Shown one piece after another: positions 1 to 10,780 of a stretch of 64,000 nt of DNA. The stretch comes from Cucumis sativus (lineage: Eukaryota > Streptophyta > Magnoliopsida > Cucurbitales > Cucurbitaceae): assembly GCF_000004075.3 (NCBI RefSeq), contig NC_026657.2:1240001-1304000 (forward strand). Direction: 5' to 3'. Each line of letters starts with the position of its first letter. Position 1 is the stretch's first letter. The notes under the pieces were generated by a model. That model was not told the DNA's origin. It was given only the letters and a program-made list of their open reading frames with translations, and searched no databases. Both the position numbers and the translations under genes were made by a program.

Positions 1-137
1 GGTCTAAATCTTAAAACAATGATAATAAATAAACAACTAGCAAACAAACTAATGGAGATACAAAGCAGTGTATATCTAACTTCACTTTTTTGCATGTGCA
101 CCATCTTAACCACTAAGAACAACACACTCCCTGTCTC

Positions 138-145
138 TATATAAG
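138..145 (+). promoter_or_regulatory. TATA box of GRP gene G1
   Basis: TATATAAG lies 45 bases before the start codon, in the same position as in the other array promoters. A 4-codon ATG-to-stop frame (153-167) sits between them, but it is probably upstream of the transcription start. Confidence 0.75.
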
Positions 146-182
146 GAGATCAATGGATACATTCTAAGGCATCCCTTTTCCA

Positions 183-968
183 ATGGCTATCTCTAAAACT
201 TTATCTTTTGGTTTCCTTTTGCTGGTGAGTTTGGGCTTAGCTTCGGCGGCCCGATCTCTTCTTTCTTACGATATTCCTCCTCATCGATCTGGATACGATA
301 ATTATGATCATCCTGTAGTTAACCCTAAAGTAGGATACGAACATGACCGTCGTGATGGATACTACCATGACCGTGACCATCATGATGCACCTTATGGTGG
401 TGGTGCTGGTGGAGGATATGGAGCTGGAGCTGGAGCTGGCTCATCTCTTGGAGGCTCTGGATATGGAAGTGGAGGAGGTGGTGGTTCTGGATATGGAGGT
501 GTAGGAAACCACGAGGTTGGTTATGGTAGTGGTGGAGGGGGTGGATATGGAGCTGGAGTTGGCTCTGACCTTGGTGGTAGCGGATACGGAAGCGGTGGTG
601 GTGGAGGCAGTGGAGGAGGATACGGTGATTTAGGAGGACGTGGAAAAGGGTACGGTAGCGGTGGAGGTGGAGGAAGTGGATATGGAGGTAGAGGAGACCA
701 TGGAGTTGGTTATGGAAGTGGTGGAGGTGGAGGATATGGAAGTGGAGTAGGTGGTGGTGCAGGAGTGGTAGACCATGGTGTAGGTTATGGGAGTGGAGGA
801 GGAGGTGGGGCTGGTAGTGGTTATGGTGGTTCCAAAGGATATGGAGGTGGAAGCGGCGGCGGTGGGGGAGCCGGTTATGGTGGTGGAGCACATGGAAGTG
901 GATATGGAAGTGGTGGTGGAGCTGGAAGTGGTGAAGAAGGAGGATATGATGGTGGATATGCACCGTAA
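183..968 (+). CDS. secreted glycine-rich protein, clade A (G1)
   Basis: This is a single-exon gene for a 261-residue glycine-rich protein, most likely an extracellular or cell-wall structural protein. Residues 1-22 form a signal peptide (short polar start, hydrophobic core, LASA before the probable cleavage site). The mature protein starts with ARSLLSYD. It is followed by a His/Asp/Tyr-rich stretch at about residues 34-65 (HDRRD, HDRDHHD) and then by about 190 residues of imperfect GYGSGGGGG-type repeats. The tail is GGYDGGYAP. The start is fixed by the signal peptide and by homology of the leader to G2. The His/Asp stretch could bind divalent metals, but that is inference. Long frames on the other strand are by-products of the repetitive codons. 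The family assignment is firm and the precise role unknown. Confidence 0.88.
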   Translation: MAISKTLSFGFLLLVSLGLASAARSLLSYDIPPHRSGYDNYDHPVVNPKVGYEHDRRDGYYHDRDHHDAPYGGGAGGGYGAGAGAGSSLGGSGYGSGGGGGSGYGGVGNHEVGYGSGGGGGYGAGVGSDLGGSGYGSGGGGGSGGGYGDLGGRGKGYGSGGGGGSGYGGRGDHGVGYGSGGGGGYGSGVGGGAGVVDHGVGYGSGGGGGAGSGYGGSKGYGGGSGGGGGAGYGGGAHGSGYGSGGGAGSGEEGGYDGGYAP

Positions 969-1019
969 ACAAAGAAAAGAAAAGAAAAAGCTCAAAGTTT
1001 TATGGCTAAAATGAGAATG

Positions 1020-1085
1020 CTTACCCTAATATCATCAATGTGTGTGTGTGTTAGCAAAAAAAAAAAATAAAAGAATTTGGGTAAG
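1020..1085 (+). promoter_or_regulatory. 3' UTR inverted repeat around poly(A) signal, G1
   Basis: CTTACCC (1020-1026) pairs with GGGTAAG (1079-1085). Three more pairs follow after one mismatch. The loop holds a TG run and an A-rich AATAAA-type signal near 1065. The arrangement recurs in most paralogues. Confidence 0.5.
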
Positions 1086-1089
1086 AAAT

Positions 1090-3540
1090 GTTATATTAAT
1101 TATCTTTGAGCTTTTAAGTAATTTGAATGTAATATAATATATATATAAAAAAAGCTAATCCATGTGTTCCAAAGTGAACCAACATGAAGTATATTTTCTC
1201 CCTTTGTCATCATGATCATCTTAAACTTGTGGTTATTATGTGGGCTCTCATTATTATTCCAAGATAGCAACGTCGGGATATTCAAATATTTTTCATATGT
1301 AATGTCTTAAGACTAAATCACTATGATCTATATGCTTTAATTAAGTTCAAAACTATTTTGGAAGCATTATGATTAATATATTGATTACTTAAATACTATT
1401 ATATGGTTTTCAAGGTAACTTGATGTTGTTAATAAAAGAAATCTTTAATATTTAATCAGTCCTTTCTCTTAAAATTTAGTAAAAATAAATACTAAAATGG
1501 TATGATGTTTTATGGTTGGATTTGGGGTATGTGTTTTGGCTTGTCCCTCTAGTTGTGACTTGTTCAAAATAAGTGTACAATCAAATTCACTTGGGTTATT
1601 AAAGACAATTGATAAACAAAAATTGCCAAAACGATAGAGCATAACTATTTAATCGGTATAAAACTTGTACAATCCATTAATCATAATATACTTTTTCTAA
1701 TTGATCTCTAATTGATCGTACATACTAGTTAGTGTCGATAAAAAACTCAATTTGACGTATAAATATTTGTTTGTTGTAAATGAACATCTAAGTATATTCT
1801 TGATTAATTATTCTTATACTAAGAGTAACATTGACCCCTCTATTCTTTAGTATTTGGTTAAAAGAATAAAAAATTAGTAAGTGATGAATCTTAGTGTGCT
1901 ATAGGTTGATCAACCAATTAAAATTAGTCGTTTCAAGCAATACTTTCGAAAAAATTCATTAAATAGGAGTTATTTAAACTATCAACCCTGAGTTTTTATA
2001 CATTACAATAAATTTAATCTTTGATGTCGGTCAAAAACTAATATATAGGAGTACAATATAGATCACCAGATCGATATGGAAGACAATGTTATGGAAGATG
2101 TTCAATGTTAATCACTTTTATGTTCGTTTTGGTCTTGGCATTATAAATAATTTAAATGGTAGTTTTTGCTCACACTACAAATGTGTTAGACTATTAGTCA
2201 TCAAATAGTTTGAATTCCTTGTAAAAAAAATTAGTTGAAACAAAAATAAATAATTATCTTTGCATTAAAATAAAATAAAATAAATAAAATAGATTTTTTT
2301 GTGAATATTTTGGTCAGGTGTTCTATTTTTTATAATTTCCCATAAAAAATATGTGTAATAAGTTATTTAAAATACTAATAGTATTAATTAGTTTACTTAA
2401 TAAATCAATTATATCTCTAAATGATATTTTGGTAGATTTAAAAATATTTTGATTCATTTTGCTATATTTGAAAAAGAAACCATAAAATTCTACTTCATAT
2501 TCGCAATAGATCATGGTAAACTTAGATAGGCATCTATTATTTATATATATGGTGATAGATACTTATGTATCTATATCCAAGCCCATCATCTAAATATTTT
2601 CAAATGGTTTTCAATTGAAAACAAATTTCTCAATAAGTAATTAAAAATTAGGTTTTTATTCACTAATAATTATTATTTAAATGTGAACAAATAAAGTTTA
2701 GCTCGTATATAATGGGTCAGTAGGTACACTCGGATATCTCCACTAGATGGACACCCCTTAGCACCCTCATTATCTCCGTTTCATTAATATAAAAAATCGA
2801 ATTGAATACACGAGAAGTAAAGAGAACAACCCAAACAAAAAACAAAGAACTAGAGACAAGCCCAAAACAAGTACAAACAATTAGAAAGCATGAAGAAATT
2901 AGTGCTTTAAACCCCTAAACCGCAATGTTACTTAACAAATAAAATTGTTATTTAAAAGTTTGAAGTTATTATTGAGTTTTATTTTAGCAAATTAATCATC
3001 TCTTAAATTAAAAATCTCAAACATACATGGAAGATAAGATCAATTAAGCACATGTTGGATGAATTTTGTTCGAATAAAAATTAAAACAACTTATTGTTAT
3101 CAACTTATAAGTTATATATATGATGATGGTGGTGCAGAGGTGAAAACTTAGTTTGAGATCTCTCCCTACATCTACTATGCTTTTACGTTCTAATGTATTT
3201 TGTGGTAAAAAAATCAATTATAAACTTTTAAGAAAAATTTTCATATGTTATTATTTTTTCTCTAAATTCTAAACTAGCCAGGTTATCAACAAAACAAATA
3301 CCACTAGAGTTTAAGGGATTAGGAAGCATATATGAATATCTCAACTTGGTTAACACGTCGTTTTTAAACATTTCTCATCAGGTTGCTGTTTCAAAAGTGA
3401 TGCACTGATGTGAAGAAACATATAGGAGAAAAGTGAGATGGAAAGTTAGTATATTGGACAGAGTACATAGTACATAGTAGGTTTATTAATTAATTTATCC
3501 AAATGATAATCTCATTACCAAGCACTATGTGATTTAGATA
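1090..3540. other. AT-rich intergenic spacer, no gene seen
   Basis: Only short chance reading frames are present. I saw no RNA gene and no clear mobile element. Codon content and motifs give no support for any of the frames. Confidence 0.7.
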
Positions 3541-3660
3541 TGAATAAAATGTGATCATTTTTCCACCACTATTACATAGCAAATGGGAAAACATCTCATT
3601 GTGGTTTGATATTTTAAAAAACAATTATGGTAATGCAAGTCGTCTCATATCCCATAATAT
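3541..3660 (+). repeat. conserved array spacer block, copy 1 (diverged)
   Basis: The block has the order AATGTGAT..TTTTTCCACCA, ATAGCAAATGGG, then GGTAATGCAAGTCGTCTCA. The same order recurs at about 7.65, 12.5, 16.6, 19.5, 21.9 and 25.5 kb. Here it lies about 1.3 kb upstream of G2. The remaining spacer to 4865 shows no gene. Confidence 0.6.
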
Positions 3661-4865
3661 TATCTCAGTCTCATGGCGACTGATACAAAAGGACAAAACT
3701 AACTTCATTAAAATATGTTCTCTCCTTCCTACACTTTTTAGGTATATATCATTCATATATTAATCACTGCAATTGGTTAGGTGGACTACAAAAACATAGA
3801 TATAGTCCGAGATAAAATTAAGTACGGTTATATTTTACGAGACTTTTGATGTGTTTGATTACATTTTCATGTGTTTCTTTTAGAAAATAAGTTATTTTGA
3901 AAAAACTAAAGTATTTTAAACAATTTTTAGAACAATCAATTTCTTGAAAAATATTTTTTTCTTAATTCAATCTAAGATGGATCCTCAAAATATTTGAGGG
4001 TAGTTCTTTTATAAAAGTATTTACACTAGGTTGGTTTATGAAGTAAAATATTGATCGGTAAATTCAAGTTTTAAATTAGAAAAATTGAATATTTTTAAAA
4101 ATAGAAGAATTGGCTAACTATTTACAACTCATACCAAAATTTTAATACAAATCCAAAGTATCTATTTTTTATTTTATTATTATTATTATTTTTTGCTATA
4201 GGATGTAAATACTATCTGTTTTCTTGTAAATTTCTCTTACAATCCTCTACGAGAAAGTCTTAATTTTTATATTTATGATTTATATTATAATATAATTATT
4301 TGGAACCATATAATAAATAAAAGGAAAATTGTAAAACATAACATTTGACAAAATATCTTCGTAGAAAAATTTGTTGTGTAATCAATTTTGAGGTTTTGTT
4401 ATATGGAGCGTAAATATTTTGTCAAATTTTCTATTTGTGAAAAAAAAAACTTATAGGTAATTTGAAAGGTAAGTGATCTTGTTTAAGATCCAAATTTCTT
4501 TTATGAAAGTTTAATTTAGAATACATACGAGAAAAATAGATTAATCTAGAATGATAAATGTAAGATAGGTTTGGGAAGTACCAATAAATTTTAGGCATGT
4601 GATAGACTATAACTGTGAAGATATATAGTCTATTGCTATCTTGAATGGCTCATTCTTGTTTGAAAATGACCTTATTTAAAACACAACTTTTTTATAAAAG
4701 AAAATCCCTTGCATCATTCAAACAATCTTACAAGATCGTATTAGTGGAAGATGAGATAGAATTCTGACATGTGTATTATTAGTATACTTGAATAGTTTCT
4801 TATCTAACTTTTGAGCAAGTAGTGGAGAAGCTGATCATGAACCCTAAACCCACCGTATCATTCAC

Positions 4866-4873
4866 TATATAAA
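4866..4873 (+). promoter_or_regulatory. TATA box of GRP gene G2
   Basis: TATATAAA lies 20 bases before an upstream in-frame ATG (4886) and 47 before the preferred ATG (4913). Normal plant TATA-to-start-site spacing places transcription initiation after 4886. Confidence 0.75.
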
Positions 4874-4912
4874 GGAGATCACTACATGCATTCTAAGGCA
4901 TCCCTTCTCCAA

Positions 4913-5659
4913 ATGGCTATCTTTAGAACTTTCTCTTTCGGTTTTCTTTTGTTGGTGAGTTTAGGCTTAGCTTCTGCGACCAGAAGTCTTCTCACCTATG
5001 ATCCACCACATCACTCTGTATATGATGATCATAACACTAAAGTAGGTTACGGACGTGACCATCATGATCAACCTTATGGTGGTGGTGTTGGTGCTAGTGG
5101 AGGATATGGAGCCGGAGCTGGCTCTGGATATGGAGGTGTAGGATACGAACATGACCATCATGATGGATACGAACGTGATCATGATCGATCTTATGGTGGT
5201 AGTGCTGGTGGAGGATATGGAGTTGGAGCTGGCTCCTCTCTTGGAGGCTCTGGATATGGAAACGTAGATCATGGGGTTGGTTATAGCAATGGTGGAAGTG
5301 GTGGATATGGAGCTGGTGTTGGCTCTGACCTTGGTGGTAGCGGATATGGAAGCGGTAATGGCGGAGCAAGTGGAAGTGGAAATGGTGATTTAGGAGGACG
5401 TGGAAAAGGCTACGGTCGCGGTGGTGTTGGAGGAAATGGATATGGAGGTAGAGGAGACCATGGCCGAGTAGTAGGCCATGATGATGTAGTTTATGGTGGT
5501 TCCAAAGGATATGGAGGTGGAAGTGGCGTCGGTGGGGGAGCTGGTTATAGCGGTGGAGCAAGTGGAAGTGGATATGGAAGTGGTGGTGGAGCTGGAAGTG
5601 GAAGTGGCTATGGCGGAAGTGGTGAAGAAGGAGGATATGATGGTGGATATGCACCTTAA
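4913..5659 (+). CDS. secreted glycine-rich protein, clade A (G2)
   Basis: This is a single-exon gene of 248 residues. An in-frame ATG at 4886 would add MHSKASLLQ. I prefer 4913 because 4886 is only 20 bases from the start of the TATA box and because G1 has lost that ATG. The signal peptide is residues 1-22 (MAIFRTFSF..LASA). The mature protein opens with TRSLLTYDPP, has three His/Asp-rich patches (DHHDQ, EHDHHDG, ERDHDR), then Gly/Ser/Tyr repeats, and ends GGYDGGYAP. It is the closest relative of G1. The glycine blocks are more interrupted than in G1 (Asn, Val, Arg insertions). It is probably secreted to the wall. The first part of a roughly 4.1-kb duplicated unit begins here. Confidence 0.86.
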   Translation: MAIFRTFSFGFLLLVSLGLASATRSLLTYDPPHHSVYDDHNTKVGYGRDHHDQPYGGGVGASGGYGAGAGSGYGGVGYEHDHHDGYERDHDRSYGGSAGGGYGVGAGSSLGGSGYGNVDHGVGYSNGGSGGYGAGVGSDLGGSGYGSGNGGASGSGNGDLGGRGKGYGRGGVGGNGYGGRGDHGRVVGHDDVVYGGSKGYGGGSGVGGGAGYSGGASGSGYGSGGGAGSGSGYGGSGEEGGYDGGYAP

Positions 5660-5709
5660 ATAAAAGGGGCTAAAACATCATCTAAAAGCTTATCGTTAAA
5701 ACGATAATA

Positions 5710-5758
5710 CTTACCTAAATATCAATGTTTGTTAGCAAAAATAAAGAATTTAGGTAAG
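5710..5758 (+). promoter_or_regulatory. 3' UTR inverted repeat around poly(A) signal, G2
   Basis: CTTACCTAAAT (5710-5720) and ATTTAGGTAAG (5748-5758) form a perfect 11-bp stem. AATAAA is in the loop at 5740-5745. Relative to G1, a C-G pair is replaced by T-A on both arms. Confidence 0.6.
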
Positions 5759-6110
5759 AATGTTATGTTCCTCTTTTGAATTTTAGTAACTTCAATGAAT
5801 GTGATATTATAAAAACTAGCTGTTTCATGGGGTTCTAAAGACCAACAAACATGCATGAAATACTGAGTTAATACAACGTACGCCATTCCAAACGTGCTAT
5901 TTTATGGATTCCAAAGTTGACTTTGAACTAAGGACTAAATAATCCTTTAACACCTTCTAAACACAAATTATTTCACAGACGTCAAGATCAGTTAATCAAG
6001 TTAAAACTTAATAGGTCAAATTCATCATTCCAAAATGACTTGTAGAAAAATTTTGAGACTTAGTTCGAGTATGTTAAATTCTAATGTTACGAAGTTTTCT
6101 TAACAAAATT

Positions 6111-6260
6111 GAGAAGGAGGTTGGGATGGTGGATATGCACTCAAAAATTTCATCTCAAAAGAGAATTGAGAAACATACTTTTCAAGTAACAAACCCAATA
6201 TTCATATTAATTGGGCAACAAAAGTAAGGAAATAGGGGTAAAAAGAGAACATTGTTTTCT
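6111..6260 (+). pseudogene. 3' fragment of a clade B GRP gene
   Basis: The stretch matches the end of clade B genes: GGTGGATATGCACTC, then the coding tail (TCAAAAATTTCATCTCAAA), the stop and a 3' UTR with AACCCAATATTCAT. Everything upstream in the gene body is missing. The join follows directly on sequence that, in the next unit, lies several hundred bases further upstream of its remnant, so an internal deletion is likely. It cannot encode a GRP. Confidence 0.7.
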
Positions 6261-6672
6261 AAATAATCTATGTCGAGGTTTGCTTCTTGGCCATGAAATT
6301 CGAACCAATTATTCAATGATAAGCAAATTTGGATTAAGTATGCATGTGTAATGTGACAAAATTATTCAACCACATTCACGTTATTTTGCTTTCCTAATCA
6401 TATTTATGAAATAAGATGGTTTCATCTTTCAAAATCAATACACAATTACAAAAGTAGTAATACTTCTATCTTATAAACAATGTTGATCTCTTGAATTTTC
6501 CATGTATGGAATTATCAACATTCTCCGCATATTGTTCTAGGTTATTTTTTTAACCAGTGTAATCAACCTCAAACAAAAACAAAAGTGACAAAACCAAGAA
6601 AATAACAAAATTTTCACTTAAATAAAAGAGGGAAAAAAAATAGCACATCCTATAAGCCAAAATAAGGGCGAG

Positions 6673-6692
6673 GGGTTTAGGGTTTAGGGTTA
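6673..6692 (+). repeat. short interstitial telomere-like repeat
   Basis: GGGTTTAGGGTTTAGGGTTA is nearly three units of the plant telomere repeat. The matching positions of the next units (about 11.54 and 15.84 kb) lack it. Confidence 0.6.
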
Positions 6693-6699
6693 TTAGACC

Positions 6700-7649
6700 A
6701 AGACTACCAAAATGTCTAATGACTTTTATAACGAAACATCTAGTTTAGATTGATACATATGATATGTAGCATCTTCACAGCATCCAAGATCAAGAGTCGA
6801 TATATTATCATGAAAAGAAAGTACAAAAGGGAAGTTAGGGAAAAACTTGGAGTCAACGTTAAGAGAACCATTAAAAGTTTTAGAAGTTCAATTAATATTT
6901 GTAAAATTTTAAGAGCTAAATTTTTATAATCCAACGTTTGAGGTCTAGTAATTGCAATTGACCATCATACTTCAGGGATAATTTTTGAAAATTTCCTTTT
7001 CTATTATTAAATTATCAAGAAAAAAAAGTTTAATGACGGTCAAAATAATCCCTGGCGTCCATATAATAATTTTCAATAACATTTCACGACACTAAAAAAA
7101 ATTGGAACTTTGCTCACATTTTTCTAAGAAACGTAAATATTTTGTCAACTTTACTATATATATATTATTGTTACTCTTTTAAAAACTTAAGTAATTTTGA
7201 TTCGACCAATTTTTTTTGCTATCAACTACAATTGTTAAAAAATATATATATACGAAAAAAAATGGTTAATTTTCATTCACAAAATATTTAAAAAAGTAAA
7301 ATTTTAAATTTGTCTCGTATCTTTTGGAATAAGGTTTGTCTTTAATTAAGGAAATTTAAAAGTTGCTAAAACATAGCTAAATTAAACAAAAGTTACTTTT
7401 TTAAAGAAAATTTTTTAAATAACAAAATTATTAAAAATATAATTAAATTAGAATTTTTGAATCTATTATTGATATAATTAAGAAAAGTCTATCAACATAT
7501 ATCAATTCTAATATTTTATTATATTTTAATTCATTTGGTTATATTTAACAACTCATTCCCACACAAACTATAATTCAAATTAAAAACATATTTGAACAAA
7601 TATTTTGTATAATTTAAGTGATGAATCGCACTAATATTGTTAAAATGTG
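6700..7649. other. AT-rich spacer between units, no gene seen
   Basis: The sequence aligns loosely with 11.6-12.5 kb and 15.9-16.6 kb as duplicated spacer. Only chance reading frames are present. Confidence 0.65.
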
Positions 7650-7735
7650 TTTAAAATGTGATACTTTTCCCACCATATTTTATAGCAAATGGCAGATAAT
7701 TTAATGTTTCTTTGAAGCAAGAATTAGGCAAAGAA

Positions 7736-7783
<48 letters not shown>

Positions 7784-7870
7784 TATAATATGTAATTAAA
7801 TTTTATATTATAGTTATGCAAAATCGTTTCATAAGCCACTTCATCTCTCTCTATTTCATGGCATCAAGTA
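7650..7870 (+). repeat. conserved array spacer block, copy 2
   Basis: The block reads AAAATGTGATACTTTTCCCACC, ATAGCAAATGG, GAATTAGGCAAAGAAGCAT, a TA repeat, then ATGCAAAATCGTTTCATAAG. It is nearly the same as the copies at 12.5 and 16.6 kb and lies about 1.2 kb upstream of G3. Confidence 0.7.
7739..7792. repeat. TA microsatellite
   Basis: A pure (TA)n run with an AATAT interruption lies inside the conserved spacer block. The sister copies at 12.59 and 16.73 kb have only a few TA units, so it expanded in this unit. Confidence 0.9.
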
Positions 7871-8860
7871 AACAAAAAGGGAAAAAGGGAAAAAGAGACC
7901 TAATAAAATATGTGTTCTTTAATTGGTGGATTTTTAATTAGCATTATTAATTAATCAATCATGTAAATATCCTACAAAGAATATTTGTTCTTAAGATAAT
8001 TCATTGCATGATGAATCAAAATTTTAGGTTGGGTGTTCCTGTATACTTAAAAACATTATTGCATTACCAAATTAAATTTATACAAACCAAACGATATCAT
8101 TTTGTTCGTATTAAGTTCGTTTAAGTTTAGATGGTATATGAAAGTTGGTTTGTTATGTTTAGGTTTATTAAACAACATTGTATTTAGACGATAGTGTAAA
8201 CTTTAAGTTGTTAAACATGTGTTTTATCTTAGTCTAATGTCGTCTAATACAAATATATTATGATACTTTTTAATATTTAAAAATATTTTTAGAAGTTTTA
8301 TAAATTAAAATAATTTTTCTAAAAATTAAGTTTCATCATTTTTAAGAGGAGAAAAGACACCCTAAACATAAATTAAAGAAAATAGAATGATATTGTATTA
8401 ATTACATAAATTTAATCAAAAATTAAGAACTAAAAATAAAATTGTTATCAAAATGAAAATTCATTTTAACATTCAAACCATCCAAAAAAAAGAACATCTA
8501 ATTACTCTATTGTAACAGAAGTTTTATCCTCTTAAGAAAAAAATAGTTTAATGTTAAAAGAGTATACAAAACGTGTTAATAAGTACACAACTCAATTAGC
8601 ATAAAGCTTAAATTTTATTTAGATCAAGACTCAAATCTATGAGATCACAGGATATTGCAAATTTAGGATTTTAGGTTATCGTTTAAAGTTCTAAAATATT
8701 GCAAAATGGTGCAAGTGGGAAGATGGGATCCAAATCAAGTATGGATATGATTTAGTTCCAATTATAATTTAAGGTTATAGTTTAATGATTTAGTTACAAC
8801 ACTTTAGTGTTTTGCCTCTTGAACTTCCCTTAAGCTATAATCCATAATTAATAATGTTTT
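7871..8860. other. AT-rich upstream spacer of G3, no gene seen
   Basis: The sequence is homologous to 12.7-13.27 kb and 16.85-17.42 kb, the upstream regions of G4 and G5, but lacks the tRNA gene found in the former. No reading frame has support. Confidence 0.65.
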
Positions 8861-8864
8861 TGAG

Positions 8865-8940
8865 CACGTGCCTTCTCTTTAATTGCCACTAAGGTACCAC
8901 ACTATAGAGAAGAGCTAATGAATCCTTGTTTTCTATATAA
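8865..8940 (+). promoter_or_regulatory. core promoter of G3 with G-box and TATA box
   Basis: A G-box CACGTG (8865-8870) is followed by the conserved block GCCACTAAGGTACCACAC and TATATAA (8934-8940). About 90 bases are almost the same in G4 and G5. Confidence 0.7.
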
Positions 8941-8979
8941 GGAGATGGATCAATGCATTCTAAGCATATACTCCTATCC

Positions 8980-9849
8980 ATGGCTATTTCTAGAGTGTTG
9001 TGCATTGGCTTTCTTCTTTTTGTGGGGTTAGGGTTAGCTTCGGCTGCCCGAACTCTTCTTGATTATGATCCACGTGCACGTCGTTATGATTACGATCGTC
9101 CTACTCCAAGAGTAGGATACGATCCAAGCCATCGTGATCAATCCTATGATAATGTATATGGTGGAAGCTCTAGCAGAGGATATGGAGCTGGAGACTCTGC
9201 TCTTGGAGGTTCGGGACGATATGAAGGTGGTGGAGGACGTGATTACGGACATGGAGGCCGAAATGATGATCGTGGTGTTGGATATGGAGGTCGAAATGAT
9301 GATCGTGGTGCTGAATATGGAGGTAGAAATGATGATCATGGTGCTGGATATGGAAGTCGAAATGATGATCGTGGTGTTGGATATGGAAGTCGAAATGATG
9401 ATCGTGGTGTTGGATATGGAAGTCGAAATGATGATCGTAGTGTTGGATATGGAGGCCGAAATGATGATCGTGGAGTTGGATATGGTAATGGTGGTGGATA
9501 TGGAGGTGTAGGAGGACATGGTGATGGTTATGGTAACAATGGTGGTGGAAGCTATGGAGATCGTTATGGCCCTTCTCTTGGAGGTTCAGGATATGGAAGT
9601 GGAGGAAAAGGAAGTGGCAATGGCTATGACGATCATTCTCGTGGAAATGGTGCGCGTGACAATAGCTATGGAGATTCTCATGGACATGAAGGACGTGACA
9701 GTGGATATGGAAGTGGTGGAGGAGTTAGTGGAGGCTATGGCAATGGAGGAGTTCATGGAGGGGAGCATGATAATAGCAAAGGAAGTGGAGAAGAAGGGGG
9801 TAGGGACGGTGGATATGCTTTCAAAAATTCCATCTCAAAGGAGAATTGA
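8980..9849 (+). CDS. secreted glycine-rich protein with NDDRG repeats, clade B (G3)
   Basis: This is a single-exon gene of 289 residues from the ATG at 8980. An earlier in-frame ATG (8953, MHSK..) lies only 19 bases from the start of the TATA box and is probably not transcribed. The signal peptide is MAISRVLCI..LASA. The mature protein starts with ARTLLDYDPRARRYDYD, followed by VGYDPSHRDQSYDN. Seven tandem 11-residue units of the type GYGGRNDDRGV follow (33-bp DNA repeat, about 9250-9480), then a Gly/Asn/Ser/Tyr-rich C-terminal half and a clade-specific tail FKNSISKEN. The charged Asp-Asp-Arg units set clade B apart from ordinary glycine-rich wall proteins. It is probably extracellular; its role is unknown. 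Confidence 0.87.
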   Translation: MAISRVLCIGFLLFVGLGLASAARTLLDYDPRARRYDYDRPTPRVGYDPSHRDQSYDNVYGGSSSRGYGAGDSALGGSGRYEGGGGRDYGHGGRNDDRGVGYGGRNDDRGAEYGGRNDDHGAGYGSRNDDRGVGYGSRNDDRGVGYGSRNDDRSVGYGGRNDDRGVGYGNGGGYGGVGGHGDGYGNNGGGSYGDRYGPSLGGSGYGSGGKGSGNGYDDHSRGNGARDNSYGDSHGHEGRDSGYGSGGGVSGGYGNGGVHGGEHDNSKGSGEEGGRDGGYAFKNSISKEN

Positions 9850-9870
9850 GAACTCTTTTTCAAGTAATGA

Positions 9871-9914
9871 ACCCAATATCATATTATGTTAACAAAAAAA
9901 ATAAAGAATTGGGT
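9871..9914 (+). promoter_or_regulatory. 3' UTR inverted repeat around poly(A) signal, G3
   Basis: ACCCAAT (9871-9877) pairs with ATTGGGT (9908-9914). The loop ends in AATAAAG. Confidence 0.5.
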
Positions 9915-10104
9915 ATAAGAGAATGTTGTTTTCTAAATTTATGTTGAATTTGTTACCAACGAATGTCAAATTCGAATCAATGGGTACAATGATAATCAAA
10001 TTTAGGTTATGTTTATTGTGATAAATTTATTGCACTCTTATTTGTTTTGTTTCTCTATATATATTTTTTCTATATATCCATATTAATATGGGTGGTTTTG
10101 GACC

Positions 10105-10560
10105 GAAGAAAAAAACATCATCTAAAAGTTTTTCGTTAAAATCATATAATTCTTACCTAATATCAATGTTTGTTAGCAAAAAGTAAAAGAATTTAGGTAA
10201 GAATGTTATGTTTCTCTTTGAATTTTAGTAACTTTTTCAATGAAGTTGTGATATTATAAAATCTAGTCATTTCATGAAGTTCTAAAGGCAAACAAGCATG
10301 CACCAAATACTCTAGCTAATACAACGTACGCCATTCCAAACGTGCTATTTTATGGATTTCAAAGTTAAACTTTGAAACAATCTTTTAATACGTTCTAAAC
10401 ACAAATTATTTAACATAAATCATGGGCTAATCAAGTCCAAACTTAATAGATCAAACTCATCATTCCAAATGTCTCCTACATAACTTGTAGAAAATTTTAA
10501 GATTTAGTTCGAATATATTAAATTCGATGTTCCAAGTTGTTTTAACAAAATTGAAAAACT
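10105..10560 (+). repeat. clade A 3' UTR and flank duplicated downstream of clade B gene
   Basis: The segment matches 5670-6105, the sequence after G2. Shared parts are AACATCATCTAAAAG, the stem arms CTTACCTAA (10152-10160) and TTAGGTAAG (10193-10201), and ACAACGTACGCCATTCC. It follows the proper 3' UTR of G3, so this unit has two GRP 3' UTRs in series. A decayed version follows G4 at 14.5-14.9 kb. Confidence 0.7.
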
Positions 10561-10780
10561 TCACCATTATTTTGAGATTTTTTTTTATGATTACATCCTT
10601 TAATTTATTGAATAATTATAAACAATCTTGGTTTCAAGAGAATTATATTTACGCAACGATCATTTGCAGATGTTCAAAATATTTCTACCCTCAATTATAC
10701 TTACAGAAAAACATTTGTTGCACTTATCTCTTCCAAACCATAATAGTTTTTAGGAAAAGAAAAAAGAGACATGTTTATGA

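Noticed and set aside
325-972. Long antisense frame of 215 codons, His/Leu-rich, over G1 (and similar ones over G2-G7)
   Set aside because: The repeated GGN/TAY codons of glycine-rich genes leave other frames free of stops. No start context, signal peptide or homology supports these products.
9134-9511. Plus-strand Met/Val/Glu-rich frames shifted within G3-G6
   Set aside because: Frame-shifted readings of the same minisatellite; they lack any leader of their own.
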